This document shows positions 29,462-37,827 of a stretch of 64,000 nt of DNA, one piece after another; the stretch's first letter is position 1; every line of letters begins with the position of its first letter. The position numbers and the translations under genes were made by a program. The stretch lies in assembly GCF_014041935.1 (NCBI RefSeq), contig NZ_CP059491.1, positions 2,232,001 to 2,296,000 on the forward strand, given 5' to 3'. The stretch comes from Gordonia jinghuaiqii. Lineage in GTDB: Bacteria > Actinomycetota > Actinomycetes > Mycobacteriales > Mycobacteriaceae. Below the pieces are notes generated by a model. It was given only the letters and a program-made list of their open reading frames with translations. It was not told where the DNA came from and made no database searches.

Positions 29462-30528
29462 CCCGCCACTACCGGGGGACCGATCCGCTCACCGGATCGC
29501 CTGTCGAGTTCTGGGTGACCGGTGAGACCATCAGTGCCACACCGGTTCCCGGTGCCGAGACGGCGGTCGATGGCGGCTGGATACTGCCGGGCCTCGTGGA
29601 TGCGCACAATCACGTCGGCATCGCCCCCGGCCTCGGCGTCGACATCGAGCAGGCACGCGGCTATGCCTACGCCGACGCGCAGGCAGGCACGCTGCTGATC
29701 CGCGAGGTGGGGTCGCCGCTCGACACCCATCCGCTCGACGACGATCCCGCGTGTCCGCGGTTCATCCGCTCGGGCAAGCACATCGCCCGCCCGAAGCGCT
29801 ACCTGCGCGACTACGGCGTCGACCTCGACGACCCGGACGAGTTGGCCGCCGAGGTGGCCCGCCAGGCCGCCGCCGGAGACGGCTGGGTCAAGATCGTCGG
29901 CGACTGGATCGACCGGGAGGCCGGTGACCTCGCGCCGCTGTGGACCCGCGGCCAGATCGAGTCCGCGGTCGCGGTGGCCCACGAGCACGGTGCGCGGATC
30001 ACCGCGCACGTCTTCGGGACCGACGCCCTCGTCGATCTCATCGGCGCCGGCGTCGACTGCATCGAACACGGCACCGGACTGACCGACGATCTGATCGATC
30101 AGCTCGTCGACCGGTCGATCGCGTTGGTGCCCACCATGATCCAGGTCGAGAACTTTCCGGGTATCGCCGACGGCGCCGAACGTTTCCCGACATACGCCGC
30201 GCACATGCGGTCACTGCATGCGGGCGCGGGAAAGGTGTTCGCGTCCGCGCGAGAGGCCGGTGTGGCGATCTTCGCCGGAACCGATGCCGGCGGCTTCGTC
30301 GAGCACGGACGCATCGTCGACGAGATCGAGGCGCTGTCGAAGGTGGGCCTCGGCCCGGCCGGGGCGATCGCCGCGGCGTCGACGAACGCGCGTCGCTGGC
30401 TCGGCGCCGATGTCCTCGACGACGGGCACCGCGCCGATTTCGTGATCTATCCGGCGAATCCGGTCGAGGACCTCGCGGTGCTACGGCACCCCGCCGCAGT
30501 GGTGTCGTCGGGCCACCACATCGTGTGA
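29458..30528 (+). CDS. Amidohydrolase-family metal-dependent hydrolase
   Basis: This 356-residue TIM-barrel amidohydrolase has LVDAHNH (metal HxH), a candidate bridging lysine in WVKIVGD, His ligands in ITAHVFG and CIEHGTG, and the catalytic Asp in AGTDAGG. Related enzymes include imidazolonepropionase-like proteins and prolidases; the substrate cannot be told. The GTG overlaps the ffh stop, and M. tuberculosis keeps a homologue (Rv2915c) at the same place, so the link to ffh is old although no functional relation is known. Confidence 0.9.
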   Translation: MTRHYRGTDPLTGSPVEFWVTGETISATPVPGAETAVDGGWILPGLVDAHNHVGIAPGLGVDIEQARGYAYADAQAGTLLIREVGSPLDTHPLDDDPACPRFIRSGKHIARPKRYLRDYGVDLDDPDELAAEVARQAAAGDGWVKIVGDWIDREAGDLAPLWTRGQIESAVAVAHEHGARITAHVFGTDALVDLIGAGVDCIEHGTGLTDDLIDQLVDRSIALVPTMIQVENFPGIADGAERFPTYAAHMRSLHAGAGKVFASAREAGVAIFAGTDAGGFVEHGRIVDEIEALSKVGLGPAGAIAAASTNARRWLGADVLDDGHRADFVIYPANPVEDLAVLRHPAAVVSSGHHIV

Positions 30529-30994
30529 CGAACGCCATAATCAGGCACCTGGTTGGGCCACTTACCGGCGGGTAACGTGGCACCGGCGTTGCAACGGTTC
30601 GGCGTACACGAACCCAGATCAGCCCGAGATCGGTGATGCGCAGACCCTGTCGGAGCGGGGGTAAGGGAGGCTCCGACCCGCGTTGCGCGCCCGGGCACTG
30701 ATGAGCCGACACCGATGGTGACGGATGCGACGCACGGCATGTGGTTGTCCGCGCGGGGTGGATGACCACATGCCGGAACACCGGGCCTCCGCCGAGCTCG
30801 TGGGATTTCCGATCGTGGTACTCCGATCGGGGGATTTCAGAGTCGGCCGCCGCGTCTGGCACAATGACTCGCTGGTTCGTCGGATCCGGTCACGGCCGCC
30901 CGACGGTCACACCACTGGAGACGCAAAACCGGGTTCATCATTCCGGATGGATCGCCGAATTGCGCAGTGACCACTCGAGAGAAGAGAAGTAGAC
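30529..30994 (+). other. 466-bp intergenic region with three hairpins
   Basis: No convincing gene. Three perfect inverted repeats occur: GTCGGAGC/GCTCCGAC (30649-30677), CGGCATGTGGT/ACCACATGCCG (30735-30775) and CCGATCG/CGATCGG (30809-30830). The first could end the ffh-amidohydrolase transcript. The last two lie just upstream of the predicted rpsP promoter. An 81-codon open frame at 30725-30970 has no Shine-Dalgarno and no recognisable features. Confidence 0.5.
30836..30865 (+). promoter_or_regulatory. Predicted rpsP promoter
   Basis: TTCAGA (30836-30841) and CACAAT (30860-30865) are 18 bp apart, with TGG immediately before the hexamer. The same CTGGCACAAT core appears before rplS (34852-34857). 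A leader of about 120 nt would result. Confidence 0.5.
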
Positions 30995-31429
30995 ATGGCT
31001 GTCAAGATCAAGCTCACGCGGCTCGGCAAGATCCGCAACCCCCAGTACCGCATCGTCGTCGCCGACGCTCGGACCCGCCGCAACGGCCGGGTGATCGAGA
31101 CCATCGGCAAGTACCACCCGAAGGAAGAGCCCTCGCTGATCGAGGTCGACTCCGAGCGCGCCCAGTACTGGCTGAGCGTCGGCGCACAGCCGACCGAGCC
31201 CGTCGCCGCGATCCTCAAGGTCACCGGTGACTGGCAGAAGCACAAGGGTCTGCCGGGCGCCGAGGGCACCCTGCGGACCGCCGCGCCCAAGACCTCGAAG
31301 CTGGACCTGTTCAACGCTGCGCTCGCCGCCGCCGACAACGAGCCGGTCGCCGCTGCCACCACCCCGAAGAAGAAGGCCGCCAAGAAGGACGAGGCAGCAG
31401 AGGCTCCCGCCGCCGAGGGTGACGCGTGA
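30995..31429 (+). CDS. rpsP: 30S ribosomal protein S16
   Basis: S16 is a primary 30S assembly protein. The 144-residue product starts [20 protein letters not shown], with the conserved [13 protein letters not shown]. Residues 110-144 form the Ala/Lys/Glu-rich extension typical of actinobacteria. AGAGAAG precedes the ATG. It heads the rpsP-khpA-rimM-trmD operon. Confidence 0.98.
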   Translation: MAVKIKLTRLGKIRNPQYRIVVADARTRRNGRVIETIGKYHPKEEPSLIEVDSERAQYWLSVGAQPTEPVAAILKVTGDWQKHKGLPGAEGTLRTAAPKTSKLDLFNAALAAADNEPVAAATTPKKKAAKKDEAAEAPAAEGDA

Positions 31430-31668
31430 GCGCAGTCGTCGCCGACGCGGTCGAGCACCTGGTCCGCGGAATCGTCTCGAATCCGGATGACGTCCAGGTC
31501 GACCTCGTCACCGGTCGTCGCGGCCGTCTCGTCGAGGTCCACGTGAACCCCGACGATCTCGGCAAGGTCATCGGACGCAACGGTCGCACCGCGACCGCCC
31601 TGCGCACCCTGGTCGCCGGCATCGGTGGGCGCGGCATGCGGGTCGACATCGTCGACACCGACCGCTGA
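31426..31668 (+). CDS. khpA: KH-domain RNA-binding protein
   Basis: This 80-residue protein is a single KH domain with the RNA-binding loop [20 protein letters not shown]. KhpA homologues bind RNA and in Firmicutes pair with KhpB/Jag. The GTG overlaps the rpsP stop by 4 nt, the usual operon position. Confidence 0.94.
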   Translation: MSAVVADAVEHLVRGIVSNPDDVQVDLVTGRRGRLVEVHVNPDDLGKVIGRNGRTATALRTLVAGIGGRGMRVDIVDTDR

Positions 31669-31694
31669 GCCCGAACACGCACAACGAGCGCATC

Positions 31695-32288
31695 GTGGAT
31701 CTCGTCGTCGGACGTGTCGTCAAGTCGCACGGCATTCGTGGTGAGGTCGTCGTAGACGTCCGCACCGACGAACCCGAGATCCGTTTCGCACCGAACTCGG
31801 TGCTGCGCGGCCGCCTGCCGCGCGGTGGCGGGGAACGCGATTTTGTCATCACAGCCGCCCGGGAGCATTCCGGGCGGCTGTTGGTGTCCCTGGCGGATGT
31901 GCGGGATCGCGGTTCCGCCGATGCGCTGCGCGGCACGCTGTTCCTGGTCGACTCCTCGCAGGTCGAGCCCTCCGACGACCCGGACGAGTTCTACGACCAT
32001 GAGCTCGAAGGGGTGGCCGTCGAGCTTCTCGACGGCTCCGAGGTGGGCGTCGTCGAGTCGGTCCTGCACCTGCCCGGTGGCGAGTTGCTGTCGGTGCGGA
32101 CCACCGACGGGCGTGAGGTGCTCGTGCCCTTCGTGCGGGAGATCGTGCCGACCGTGAGTCGTGAACTCATCGTCCTGGACCCGCCCGAAGGTCTGTTGGA
32201 CCCGGACTCGCTCGACGACAGCGACAGCGACGACAGCGACGCCGACAACAGCGACGCCGGCAACAACGACGACGTCGACGACCGATGA
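31695..32288 (+). CDS. rimM: 16S rRNA processing protein RimM
   Basis: RimM is a 30S maturation factor that binds S19. The 197-residue product has the N-terminal [15 protein letters not shown] and the PRC-barrel ending [13 protein letters not shown] and [11 protein letters not shown]. The last 25 residues are an Asp/Ser/Asn-rich acidic tail not present in most homologues. GTG start; the stop overlaps the trmD ATG. Confidence 0.95.
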   Translation: MDLVVGRVVKSHGIRGEVVVDVRTDEPEIRFAPNSVLRGRLPRGGGERDFVITAAREHSGRLLVSLADVRDRGSADALRGTLFLVDSSQVEPSDDPDEFYDHELEGVAVELLDGSEVGVVESVLHLPGGELLSVRTTDGREVLVPFVREIVPTVSRELIVLDPPEGLLDPDSLDDSDSDDSDADNSDAGNNDDVDDR

Positions 32289-33025
32289 TGCGCCTCGACA
32301 TCGTCTCGATCTTCCCCGAGTACTTCGATCCGCTGCGAGTTGCATTGCTGGGCAAGGCGATCGACGCCGGACGCGTCAGCGTCGACGTGCACGACCTGCG
32401 GAATTGGGCACATGATGTCCACCGCAGCGTCGACGATTCGCCGTACGGCGGCGGGCCCGGCATGGTGATGAAGCCCGAGGTGTGGGGGCCGTGCCTCGAC
32501 GAGGTGTGCCCGGACGACGCGCTGCTGGTGGTGCCCACGCCTGCCGGCGTCCCGTTCACCCAGGAGACCGCGCGGCGCTGGAGCGTCCGCAAGCACCTCG
32601 TGTTCGCATGCGGACGCTATGAGGGCATCGATCAGCGCGTCGTCGACGACGCGGCCCGCCGGGTGGACGTCGAAGAGGTGTCCCTCGGCGATTTCGTCCT
32701 GATCGGCGGCGAGGTCGCAGTGCTCGCGATGGTCGAGGCGACCGTCCGTCTGCTCGACGGCGTGCTGGGCAATCCGCGGTCACACCAGGAGGACTCGTTC
32801 TCCGACGGGCTCCTCGAGGGCCCGAGTTACACCCGGCCTGTGACCTGGCGCGGCCTCGACGTGCCCGCGGTTCTCCTCAGCGGTGATCACGCGAAGGTGG
32901 CACGCTGGCGCCACGAGCAGTCCCTCGAACGCACCCGGGCCCGCAGGCCAGATCTTCTGGATGAGTCCGATCTGGTGGATGAATCTGTGCACGAGGCCGG
33001 TGACCACACCGCCGATCCCGGCTAG
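32285..33025 (+). CDS. trmD: tRNA (guanine-37-N1)-methyltransferase
   Basis: TrmD makes m1G37 in tRNA and prevents frameshifting. The 246-residue SPOUT enzyme has [16 protein letters not shown], the knot region [18 protein letters not shown] and [13 protein letters not shown]. Two adjacent ATGs (32285, 32288) could serve as the start. The stop codon lies inside a promoter-like element for the next genes. Confidence 0.97.
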   Translation: MMRLDIVSIFPEYFDPLRVALLGKAIDAGRVSVDVHDLRNWAHDVHRSVDDSPYGGGPGMVMKPEVWGPCLDEVCPDDALLVVPTPAGVPFTQETARRWSVRKHLVFACGRYEGIDQRVVDDAARRVDVEEVSLGDFVLIGGEVAVLAMVEATVRLLDGVLGNPRSHQEDSFSDGLLEGPSYTRPVTWRGLDVPAVLLSGDHAKVARWRHEQSLERTRARRPDLLDESDLVDESVHEAGDHTADPG

Positions 33026-33028
33026 GAT
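33000..33028 (+). promoter_or_regulatory. Promoter of the ESX-like cassette
   Basis: GTGACC (33000-33005) and TAGGAT (33023-33028), 17 bp apart, overlap the end of trmD. Transcription from here would start near 33035 and give a short leader with GGGGGAGG before the ATG at 33061. It suggests the cassette is expressed separately from the ribosomal operon. Confidence 0.5.
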
Positions 33029-33060
33029 TCCCGGGAACTCGTTCCACCGGGGGAGGTGCA

Positions 33061-33399
33061 ATGCAGGGATACTCGTCCATGGTCGATGAACTCGACCGTC
33101 AACGCGCCGATCTCGCGCGGGTGCGGAAGGCCCTGTCGGAACTGACCTCTCGGGCGACGAGCCGTGATCGGCTCGTCGCGGTGACGGTCAATGCGCGCGG
33201 CCTCGCCGTCGACATCACCATCGAACCCGCCGCGCTGCGGCGCTACCGGGCCGATCAACTCTCCGGTCTGCTCACCACCCTCATCGCCGAGGCCGATGCG
33301 GCGCTGCGGACCAGGCGAGACGAATTGCTCGATGCCGCAATGGATTCCGACATCGACTACGCAGACGCCCGCATCCCGGCCGAACCGCGACCGCAATGA
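33061..33399 (+). CDS. YbaB/EbfC-like small protein
   Basis: This 112-residue protein has the helix/beta-sheet/helix pattern of YbaB-like proteins: an N-terminal helix (DELDRQRADLARVRKAL), three strands (DRLVAVTVNARGLAVDITI) and a long C-terminal helix (LLTTLIAEADAALRTRRDELL). In actinobacteria such proteins are often coded beside type VII (ESX) substrates, EspL being one example. GGGGGAGG precedes the ATG. The stop overlaps the next ATG (ATGA). Nucleoid binding or a chaperone role are both possible. Confidence 0.75.
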   Translation: MQGYSSMVDELDRQRADLARVRKALSELTSRATSRDRLVAVTVNARGLAVDITIEPAALRRYRADQLSGLLTTLIAEADAALRTRRDELLDAAMDSDIDYADARIPAEPRPQ

Positions 33400-33749
33400 C
33401 GGCTCCCGACCCTAACCCCACCGGCGGTGGCCGCAGGCGCCGTGTCACGGCCGATGTCGGCAGTGTCACCGACCTGTCGGCACGCCTGGCCAATGCGGAG
33501 GCCCGGATCGGGACCGTGCGCTCCGAACTCGTCGAACTCCTCGCCGACATCGACAGCGCGCTCGGCGTCGGCGATCCGGCCCGTGCGTTCCGCCGCGGCT
33601 TCTGCCCCGTCGGCGTGGAGGTGACCGACGCCCTGCACGCAGCCGGCGACCGACTCGGTGATCAGCGTCGCGCGCTCGTCGCCGGGGTCCGCGCACTGGC
33701 CGACGCCGATGCCGACGCGGCCGCGCGTCTCGACCGGCGCGACACGTGA
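33396..33749 (+). CDS. Helical hypothetical protein, ESX-like cassette
   Basis: I do not recognise this family. The 117-residue product has a basic N-terminus (GGGRRRRVTADVG) and two predicted helices (about 25-55 and 75-112), the size and shape of WXG100 proteins but without a WxG turn; FRRGFCPVG lies where the turn would be. It overlaps both neighbours by 4 nt and must be co-translated with them. It could be the small partner of the next protein. Confidence 0.6.
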   Translation: MTAPDPNPTGGGRRRRVTADVGSVTDLSARLANAEARIGTVRSELVELLADIDSALGVGDPARAFRRGFCPVGVEVTDALHAAGDRLGDQRRALVAGVRALADADADAAARLDRRDT

Positions 33750-34771
33750 TGGACGCCGTTCGCCGCATGTCGGACACCGGCCGGGACACCGGACCCATGC
33801 ATATCGCCGCTGACCTCGTACCCGGCGTGTGGCCGTCCGCCGACGCCGCGGCACTACGGGAGTCCGCACGTCGTGCGCGCGCCCTCGCCGAATCCGTGGA
33901 CCGCGTCACCGACGTGGTCGCCTCCGCCGCCGATGTGTATGCCGCCGGCACGTCCTCGGCGGAAGGTGTCGCGGGGGAGTTCGGCGAGGCGGTCGTCGAG
34001 GGTCTGGGGCGCATCACCGGCCCCGGCCCGCACGCCTTGCCGCACGTCGCGGATCGCCTCCGTACGATGGCCGACACCCTGGACCGATACGCCGAGGTGG
34101 TCACCGAGACCGAACAACAGATGACCACCATCGCCCTCATCGCCGACCGCGACCTGCGCCGCGCCGACGTCCTGGCCGAGATCGGCGACGATTCGTGGCG
34201 GGTGAGCGCGGCGAGCACGGGCCGGATGGCGCTCACCGCCGCCGGTGACGACTACACCGAACGGTCGGGGGAGGCGGGGCAGCACGCGGGCGGCGCGAGT
34301 GCACCCGCCGCGACCAGCGGGATGATGCCGATCGCCCCGATGGCCATGGGCGGGGCGGGCATGATGGCGGCCGGCGTCGGCGCGCTGGCCGGAGCGGGTG
34401 TCCGGAGCCACGGTGATGCCGAGGCAGATCTGACCTGGCTGCGGCAGCGCGCCGAGCGCCTCCAGTCGACGGTGCCGACGCCTGTGTCGGGATGGCTGCG
34501 CACCGCGGTCGGGGTGGGCGTCGGCATTCGCGGCACCCGCGTCGTGGTCGTCGGCACCAACGATCCGCAGCCCTACCAGCGCGCCGGACTCGAACTCGGT
34601 GACGACGAGGCACTCACCGCGAACGGGCGGGCGCCCGAACTCGCCATCGTCGAACACATGACGAACTCAGGTGTCACGCCGAAAGCGATCGCCACGGCCA
34701 CGCCCATGGACGCGGCGACCATCTCCGCGCTGCAGGCCGCGGACGTCGTCGCGATGGGGCCGGGCAACTAG
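33746..34771 (+). CDS. ESX-substrate-like protein, deaminase-like C-terminus
   Basis: The 341-residue product has three parts: a helical N-terminal region (about 20-175) like large WXG100/PPE-type substrates, a Gly/Met/Ala/Pro linker (about 180-222, TSGMMPIAPMAMGG), and a C-terminal alpha/beta domain (about 245-341). That domain follows the cytidine-deaminase-like pattern: strands RGTRVVVVGTN, a helix starting APELAIVEH (the xAE position, Glu298 kept, His/Cys absent) and ATPMDAATISAL (the PCxxC position, both Cys absent). A zinc site therefore cannot form as in active deaminases. GTG start, with an alternative ATG one codon later. The deaminase likeness is my inference from pattern only. Confidence 0.6.
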   Translation: MMDAVRRMSDTGRDTGPMHIAADLVPGVWPSADAAALRESARRARALAESVDRVTDVVASAADVYAAGTSSAEGVAGEFGEAVVEGLGRITGPGPHALPHVADRLRTMADTLDRYAEVVTETEQQMTTIALIADRDLRRADVLAEIGDDSWRVSAASTGRMALTAAGDDYTERSGEAGQHAGGASAPAATSGMMPIAPMAMGGAGMMAAGVGALAGAGVRSHGDAEADLTWLRQRAERLQSTVPTPVSGWLRTAVGVGVGIRGTRVVVVGTNDPQPYQRAGLELGDDEALTANGRAPELAIVEHMTNSGVTPKAIATATPMDAATISALQAADVVAMGPGN

Positions 34772-34797
34772 GCCGGGTACCTGGGCCGGGTACCTGG
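34772..34797 (+). repeat. Tandem 13-bp duplication
   Basis: GCCGGGTACCTGG occurs twice in a row directly after the cassette's last stop codon. Confidence 0.9.
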
Positions 34798-34827
34798 ACT
34801 GCGCCCCGCGTCGCACGCACCGGCGAT

Positions 34828-34857
34828 TTCGTCGTACCGGGGTCGCTCTGGCACAAT
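34828..34857 (+). promoter_or_regulatory. Predicted rplS promoter
   Basis: TTCGTC (34828-34833) and CACAAT (34852-34857), 18 bp apart, with CTGG before the hexamer as at the rpsP promoter. The resulting leader is about 165 nt; I see no convincing structure in it. Confidence 0.45.
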
Positions 34858-35027
34858 AGTCGGGTTGCCTGCCGACGATGCCCCACGTTCGCCAAGCGCT
34901 CTTCGAGAGACGCCGCCGACAGGGCCACCGACGACAGTCACACCAACGACTCGGAGCACGAACCGGTCGAGCCCCAGGGCCGCCAGGTTCCTCTGCTCAA
35001 CGTTCACGCCAGACAAAGGACGACACT

Positions 35028-35369
35028 ATGAACACGCTCGACTTCCTCGACAAGCAGTCCCTCCGCGACGATGTCCCGGACTTCGGTCCCGGCGACACCC
35101 TTGACGTCCACGTCAAGGTCATCGAGGGCAGCAAGGAACGCGTTCAGGTGTTCAAGGGCGTCGTCATCCGCCGTCAGGGCGGCGGCATCCGTGAGACCTT
35201 CACCGTCCGCAAGGTGTCCTTCGGTGTCGGCGTCGAGCGCACCTTCCCGGTGCACAGCCCGACCATCGCCAAGATCGACGTCCTCACCCGCGGTGACGTC
35301 CGTCGCGCCAAGCTGTACTACCTGCGTGATCTGCGCGGCAAGGCCGCCAAGATCAAGGAAAAGCGCTGA
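35028..35369 (+). CDS. rplS: 50S ribosomal protein L19
   Basis: L19 lies at the 30S-50S interface. The ATG at 35028 follows AAAGGACG; 113 residues, the normal length. It has the signature [20 protein letters not shown] and ends [15 protein letters not shown]. It is separated from trmD by the three-gene cassette; in M. tuberculosis the single gene lppW lies there. Confidence 0.98.
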   Translation: MNTLDFLDKQSLRDDVPDFGPGDTLDVHVKVIEGSKERVQVFKGVVIRRQGGGIRETFTVRKVSFGVGVERTFPVHSPTIAKIDVLTRGDVRRAKLYYLRDLRGKAAKIKEKR

Positions 35370-35375
35370 CGCGTC

Positions 35376-35381
35376 TACCCT
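35376..35381 (+). promoter_or_regulatory. -10-like hexamer of leaderless lepB
   Basis: TACCCT lies exactly 6 nt before the lepB GTG, suggesting a promoter inside the rplS-lepB gap in addition to read-through. Confidence 0.4.
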
Positions 35382-35387
35382 GACGAG

Positions 35388-36269
35388 GTGGCAGACTCAC
35401 AGCGACCCCACGACGATCACGACGCCGACCCCGAAGCCGGGGCGGCCGCAGACACGGAGCGTCCCTGGCGGTTGAAGTCCGACGGCGACGCCAAGGGTCG
35501 CGGCGACGGCAAGCGCGACGGCAAGAAGCGCACATCGGGGTCGAGCTCGCTGTTGCGCGAGGTCGTGATCATCGTGGGCTGTGTGCTGCTCCTGACATGG
35601 GTGTTGCAGACGTTCATCGGTCGGCAGTATGTGATCCCGTCGGAGTCGATGGAGTCGACGCTGATCGGCTGCAACGGGTGTACCAACGACCGGATCGTCA
35701 TCGACAAGCTGGCCTATCGATTCGGCGAGCCCGAACCCGGCGATGTCGTCGTGTTCAAGGGGCCGTCGGAATCGTGGAACGGTTCGTGGGTGTCGCCGCG
35801 TTCGACCAACCCGGTCATGCACAAGGTGCAGGATGCGCTGTCCTGGTTCGGTTTCGCCCCGCCCGATGAGAACAATCTGGTCAAACGGGTGATCGCCACC
35901 GGCGGCCAGACCGTCGAGTGCCGTAACGACGAGGGTGTCGGCGTCAAGGTCGACGGTCGTCCGTTGCGTGAGCCCTACATCGACATGAAGCTCCAGGAGG
36001 AGACGGCCGCGGCGTTCGGGCCCGGTGTCGCCGGTCCCGGCGGCTCGGTGCCGTCCTGCCTGGGGCCGGATTTCGGCCCGATCACGGTGCCCGAGGGCAA
36101 CGTGTGGGTCATGGGCGACAACCGCCTCAACTCGCAGGACTCGCGTTATCACGTCGAGGACGAGTTCCAGGGCACTGTTCCGGTCAGCGACATCCGCGGC
36201 AAGGTCCGATCCATCATCTATCCCTTCTCCCGGATCGGTGGTGTGGGTTCGGACAATCCCCAGCAGTGA
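35388..36269 (+). CDS. lepB: Type I signal peptidase
   Basis: LepB removes signal peptides from secreted proteins. The 293-residue product has a charged cytoplasmic N-terminus rich in Asp, Gly and Lys (1-50), one membrane helix (about 57-77), the catalytic Ser87 in PSESM and Lys166 in VKRVIA, and GDNRLNSQDSRYH. The GTG start is 18 nt after rplS. The inserted segment between boxes is typical of actinobacterial enzymes. Confidence 0.97.
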   Translation: MADSQRPHDDHDADPEAGAAADTERPWRLKSDGDAKGRGDGKRDGKKRTSGSSSLLREVVIIVGCVLLLTWVLQTFIGRQYVIPSESMESTLIGCNGCTNDRIVIDKLAYRFGEPEPGDVVVFKGPSESWNGSWVSPRSTNPVMHKVQDALSWFGFAPPDENNLVKRVIATGGQTVECRNDEGVGVKVDGRPLREPYIDMKLQEETAAAFGPGVAGPGGSVPSCLGPDFGPITVPEGNVWVMGDNRLNSQDSRYHVEDEFQGTVPVSDIRGKVRSIIYPFSRIGGVGSDNPQQ

Positions 36270-36307
36270 TCGGGCAGGCGATGATCACGAGCGGGATGGA
36301 CTGACCC

Positions 36308-36994
36308 ATGAGCCGGTGGCCACCACGCTCACCCGTCCGGCGTGCCGCGGGACTCCGGACCCTCGAGTTCGCTCTGTACCGGCAGGGACTCGGTCCGGTC
36401 GCCGGTGTCGACGAGGCCGGGCGCGGCGCATGTGCCGGCCCCCTCGTCGTGGCGGCGTGCGTGCTCAAGCCGACCCAGTTGGCCTCGCTCGCGGACCTCG
36501 ACGACTCCAAGAAGCTCACCGAACGTACGCGTGAAGCGCTGTACCGGTCGGTCACGCGATATGCCCACAGCTGGAGCGCGGTGATCATCGAGGCCGCGGA
36601 GATCGACCGGATCGGCGTCCACGTGGCGAACATCGAAGGCATGCGCCGGGCCGTCGCCGCTCTCGACGTGCAGCCCGGTTACGTGTTGTCCGACGGTTTC
36701 GTCGTACCCGGTCTGACCGCACCGTCGTTGCCGGTGATCGGCGGGGACGGGGCGGCCGCGTGCATCGCGGCGGCCAGCATCATCGCCAAGGTGACGCGGG
36801 ATCGCATCATGGTGGCGATGGACGACGATCTGCCCGGCTACGACTTCGCGATCCACAAGGGGTACAGCACCGCACTCCACATGTCCCGCATCGATTCGGC
36901 GGGGCCCTCGCCACAACACCGCATGTCGTACCGTAACGTCGCGGCACGTATGGTCACCAGCGCAAACGAGAACAGGGATAGGCTGACAGGATGA
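36308..36994 (+). CDS. rnhB: Ribonuclease HII
   Basis: RNase HII removes ribonucleotides embedded in DNA. The 228-residue product has the motif [12 protein letters not shown] with the paired DE, DDSKKLT, a third Asp in [22 protein letters not shown], and [10 protein letters not shown]. Its stop overlaps the next ATG. Order lepB-rnhB-DUF2469 as in mycobacteria. Confidence 0.97.
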   Translation: MSRWPPRSPVRRAAGLRTLEFALYRQGLGPVAGVDEAGRGACAGPLVVAACVLKPTQLASLADLDDSKKLTERTREALYRSVTRYAHSWSAVIIEAAEIDRIGVHVANIEGMRRAVAALDVQPGYVLSDGFVVPGLTAPSLPVIGGDGAAACIAAASIIAKVTRDRIMVAMDDDLPGYDFAIHKGYSTALHMSRIDSAGPSPQHRMSYRNVAARMVTSANENRDRLTG

Positions 36995-37302
36995 GTGCAG
37001 AGGATCTCGAGAAGTACGAAACCGAGATGGAACTCTCTCTGTACCGCGAGTACAAGGACATTGTCGGGCAGTTCACCTACGTGGTGGAGACAGAGCGGCG
37101 CTTCTACCTTGCCAATGCGGTCGAGATGGTTCCCCGCAACACCGATGGCGAGGTGTACTTCGAACTCCGGATGAGCGATGCGTGGGTGTGGGACATGTAT
37201 CGCCCCGCCCGCTTCGTCAAGCAGGTCCGCGTCATCACGTTCAAGGACGTCAACATCGAGGAGCTCGAGAAGCCGGAACTCCGGTTGCCCGACGAGCCGT
37301 GA
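36991..37302 (+). CDS. DUF2469 family protein
   Basis: This 103-residue acidic protein ([21 protein letters not shown]) is strongly conserved across actinobacteria (Rv2901c in M. tuberculosis) beside rnhB, with unknown function. The C-terminal [23 protein letters not shown] is conserved too. A very strong hairpin follows at 37351-37397. Confidence 0.93.
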   Translation: MSAEDLEKYETEMELSLYREYKDIVGQFTYVVETERRFYLANAVEMVPRNTDGEVYFELRMSDAWVWDMYRPARFVKQVRVITFKDVNIEELEKPELRLPDEP

Positions 37303-37350
37303 GCTCTCCCGGGATGACGGTGTGCCGATGTTGATGATGCGGTAGCTGTC

Positions 37351-37397
37351 CACAGATTCGGCCGCGGCGGGAGTAGTCCCGCCGCGGCCGAACTGTG
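37351..37397 (+). terminator. Long perfect hairpin before yraN
   Basis: A 16-bp perfect stem (TTCGGCCGCGGCGGGA / TCCCGCCGCGGCCGAA, loop GTAG) is extended by CACAG/CTGTG with one bulged A, 21 bp in all. There is no U-run. It probably ends the rplS-DUF2469 transcript. It contains the alternative GTG (37395) of yraN, which argues for the ATG at 37416 as the real start. Confidence 0.75.
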
Positions 37398-37415
37398 TTC
37401 GGCGAAGCTCGGGGA

Positions 37416-37823
37416 ATGAGCGATCCCGATTCTCTCCCCGGTCGTCCCGCCAACCGTCGTGGCCATGTCGGCCGGCTGGGGGAGGACGTGGCGGCCCAGT
37501 ATGCGACGTCGCTCGGTTGGGTTGTCCTCGAACGTAATTGGCGCAACCGATACGGCGAGCTCGACCTCGTGGCCGCCGACGGCTCGATCCTGGTGATCGT
37601 CGAGGTCAAGACACGCGCGAGTCGGACCTTCGACGATCCGGTCATGGCGGTGACGCCGGCCAAGCTCGCGCAGATGCGACGGTTAGCGCGGATGTGGCTC
37701 GCGGCGCAGGACCGCCGCTGGTCACAGATCCGGTTCGACGTCGTGAGTGTGCGGCTCGACCAGTTCTCTCCCGACGATCTGGCACTCGCCCGGGTGAGGC
37801 ATCACCCGGGCGTCTACGTGTGA
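37416..37823 (+). CDS. YraN/UPF0102 nuclease-fold protein
   Basis: The 135-residue product has the PD-(D/E)xK nuclease pattern: RLGEDVAAQYATSLGW, RYGELDLVAAD (E and D) and VIVEVKTR (ExK). Biochemical function is unsettled; genomic linkage to rnhB, comM and dprA suggests DNA processing. It converges on the DUF4185 gene with only 4 bp between stops. Confidence 0.9.
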   Translation: MSDPDSLPGRPANRRGHVGRLGEDVAAQYATSLGWVVLERNWRNRYGELDLVAADGSILVIVEVKTRASRTFDDPVMAVTPAKLAQMRRLARMWLAAQDRRWSQIRFDVVSVRLDQFSPDDLALARVRHHPGVYV

Positions 37824-37827
37824 CCGG

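Noticed and set aside
30725..30970. 81-codon open frame before rpsP
   Set aside because: No Shine-Dalgarno, crosses the predicted rpsP promoter and two hairpins, no recognisable features.
33746..34771. An active deaminase toxin with an immunity gene
   Set aside because: Both cysteines of PCxxC and the His/Cys of HAE are absent, so activity is not supported; no immunity-like gene is recognisable downstream.
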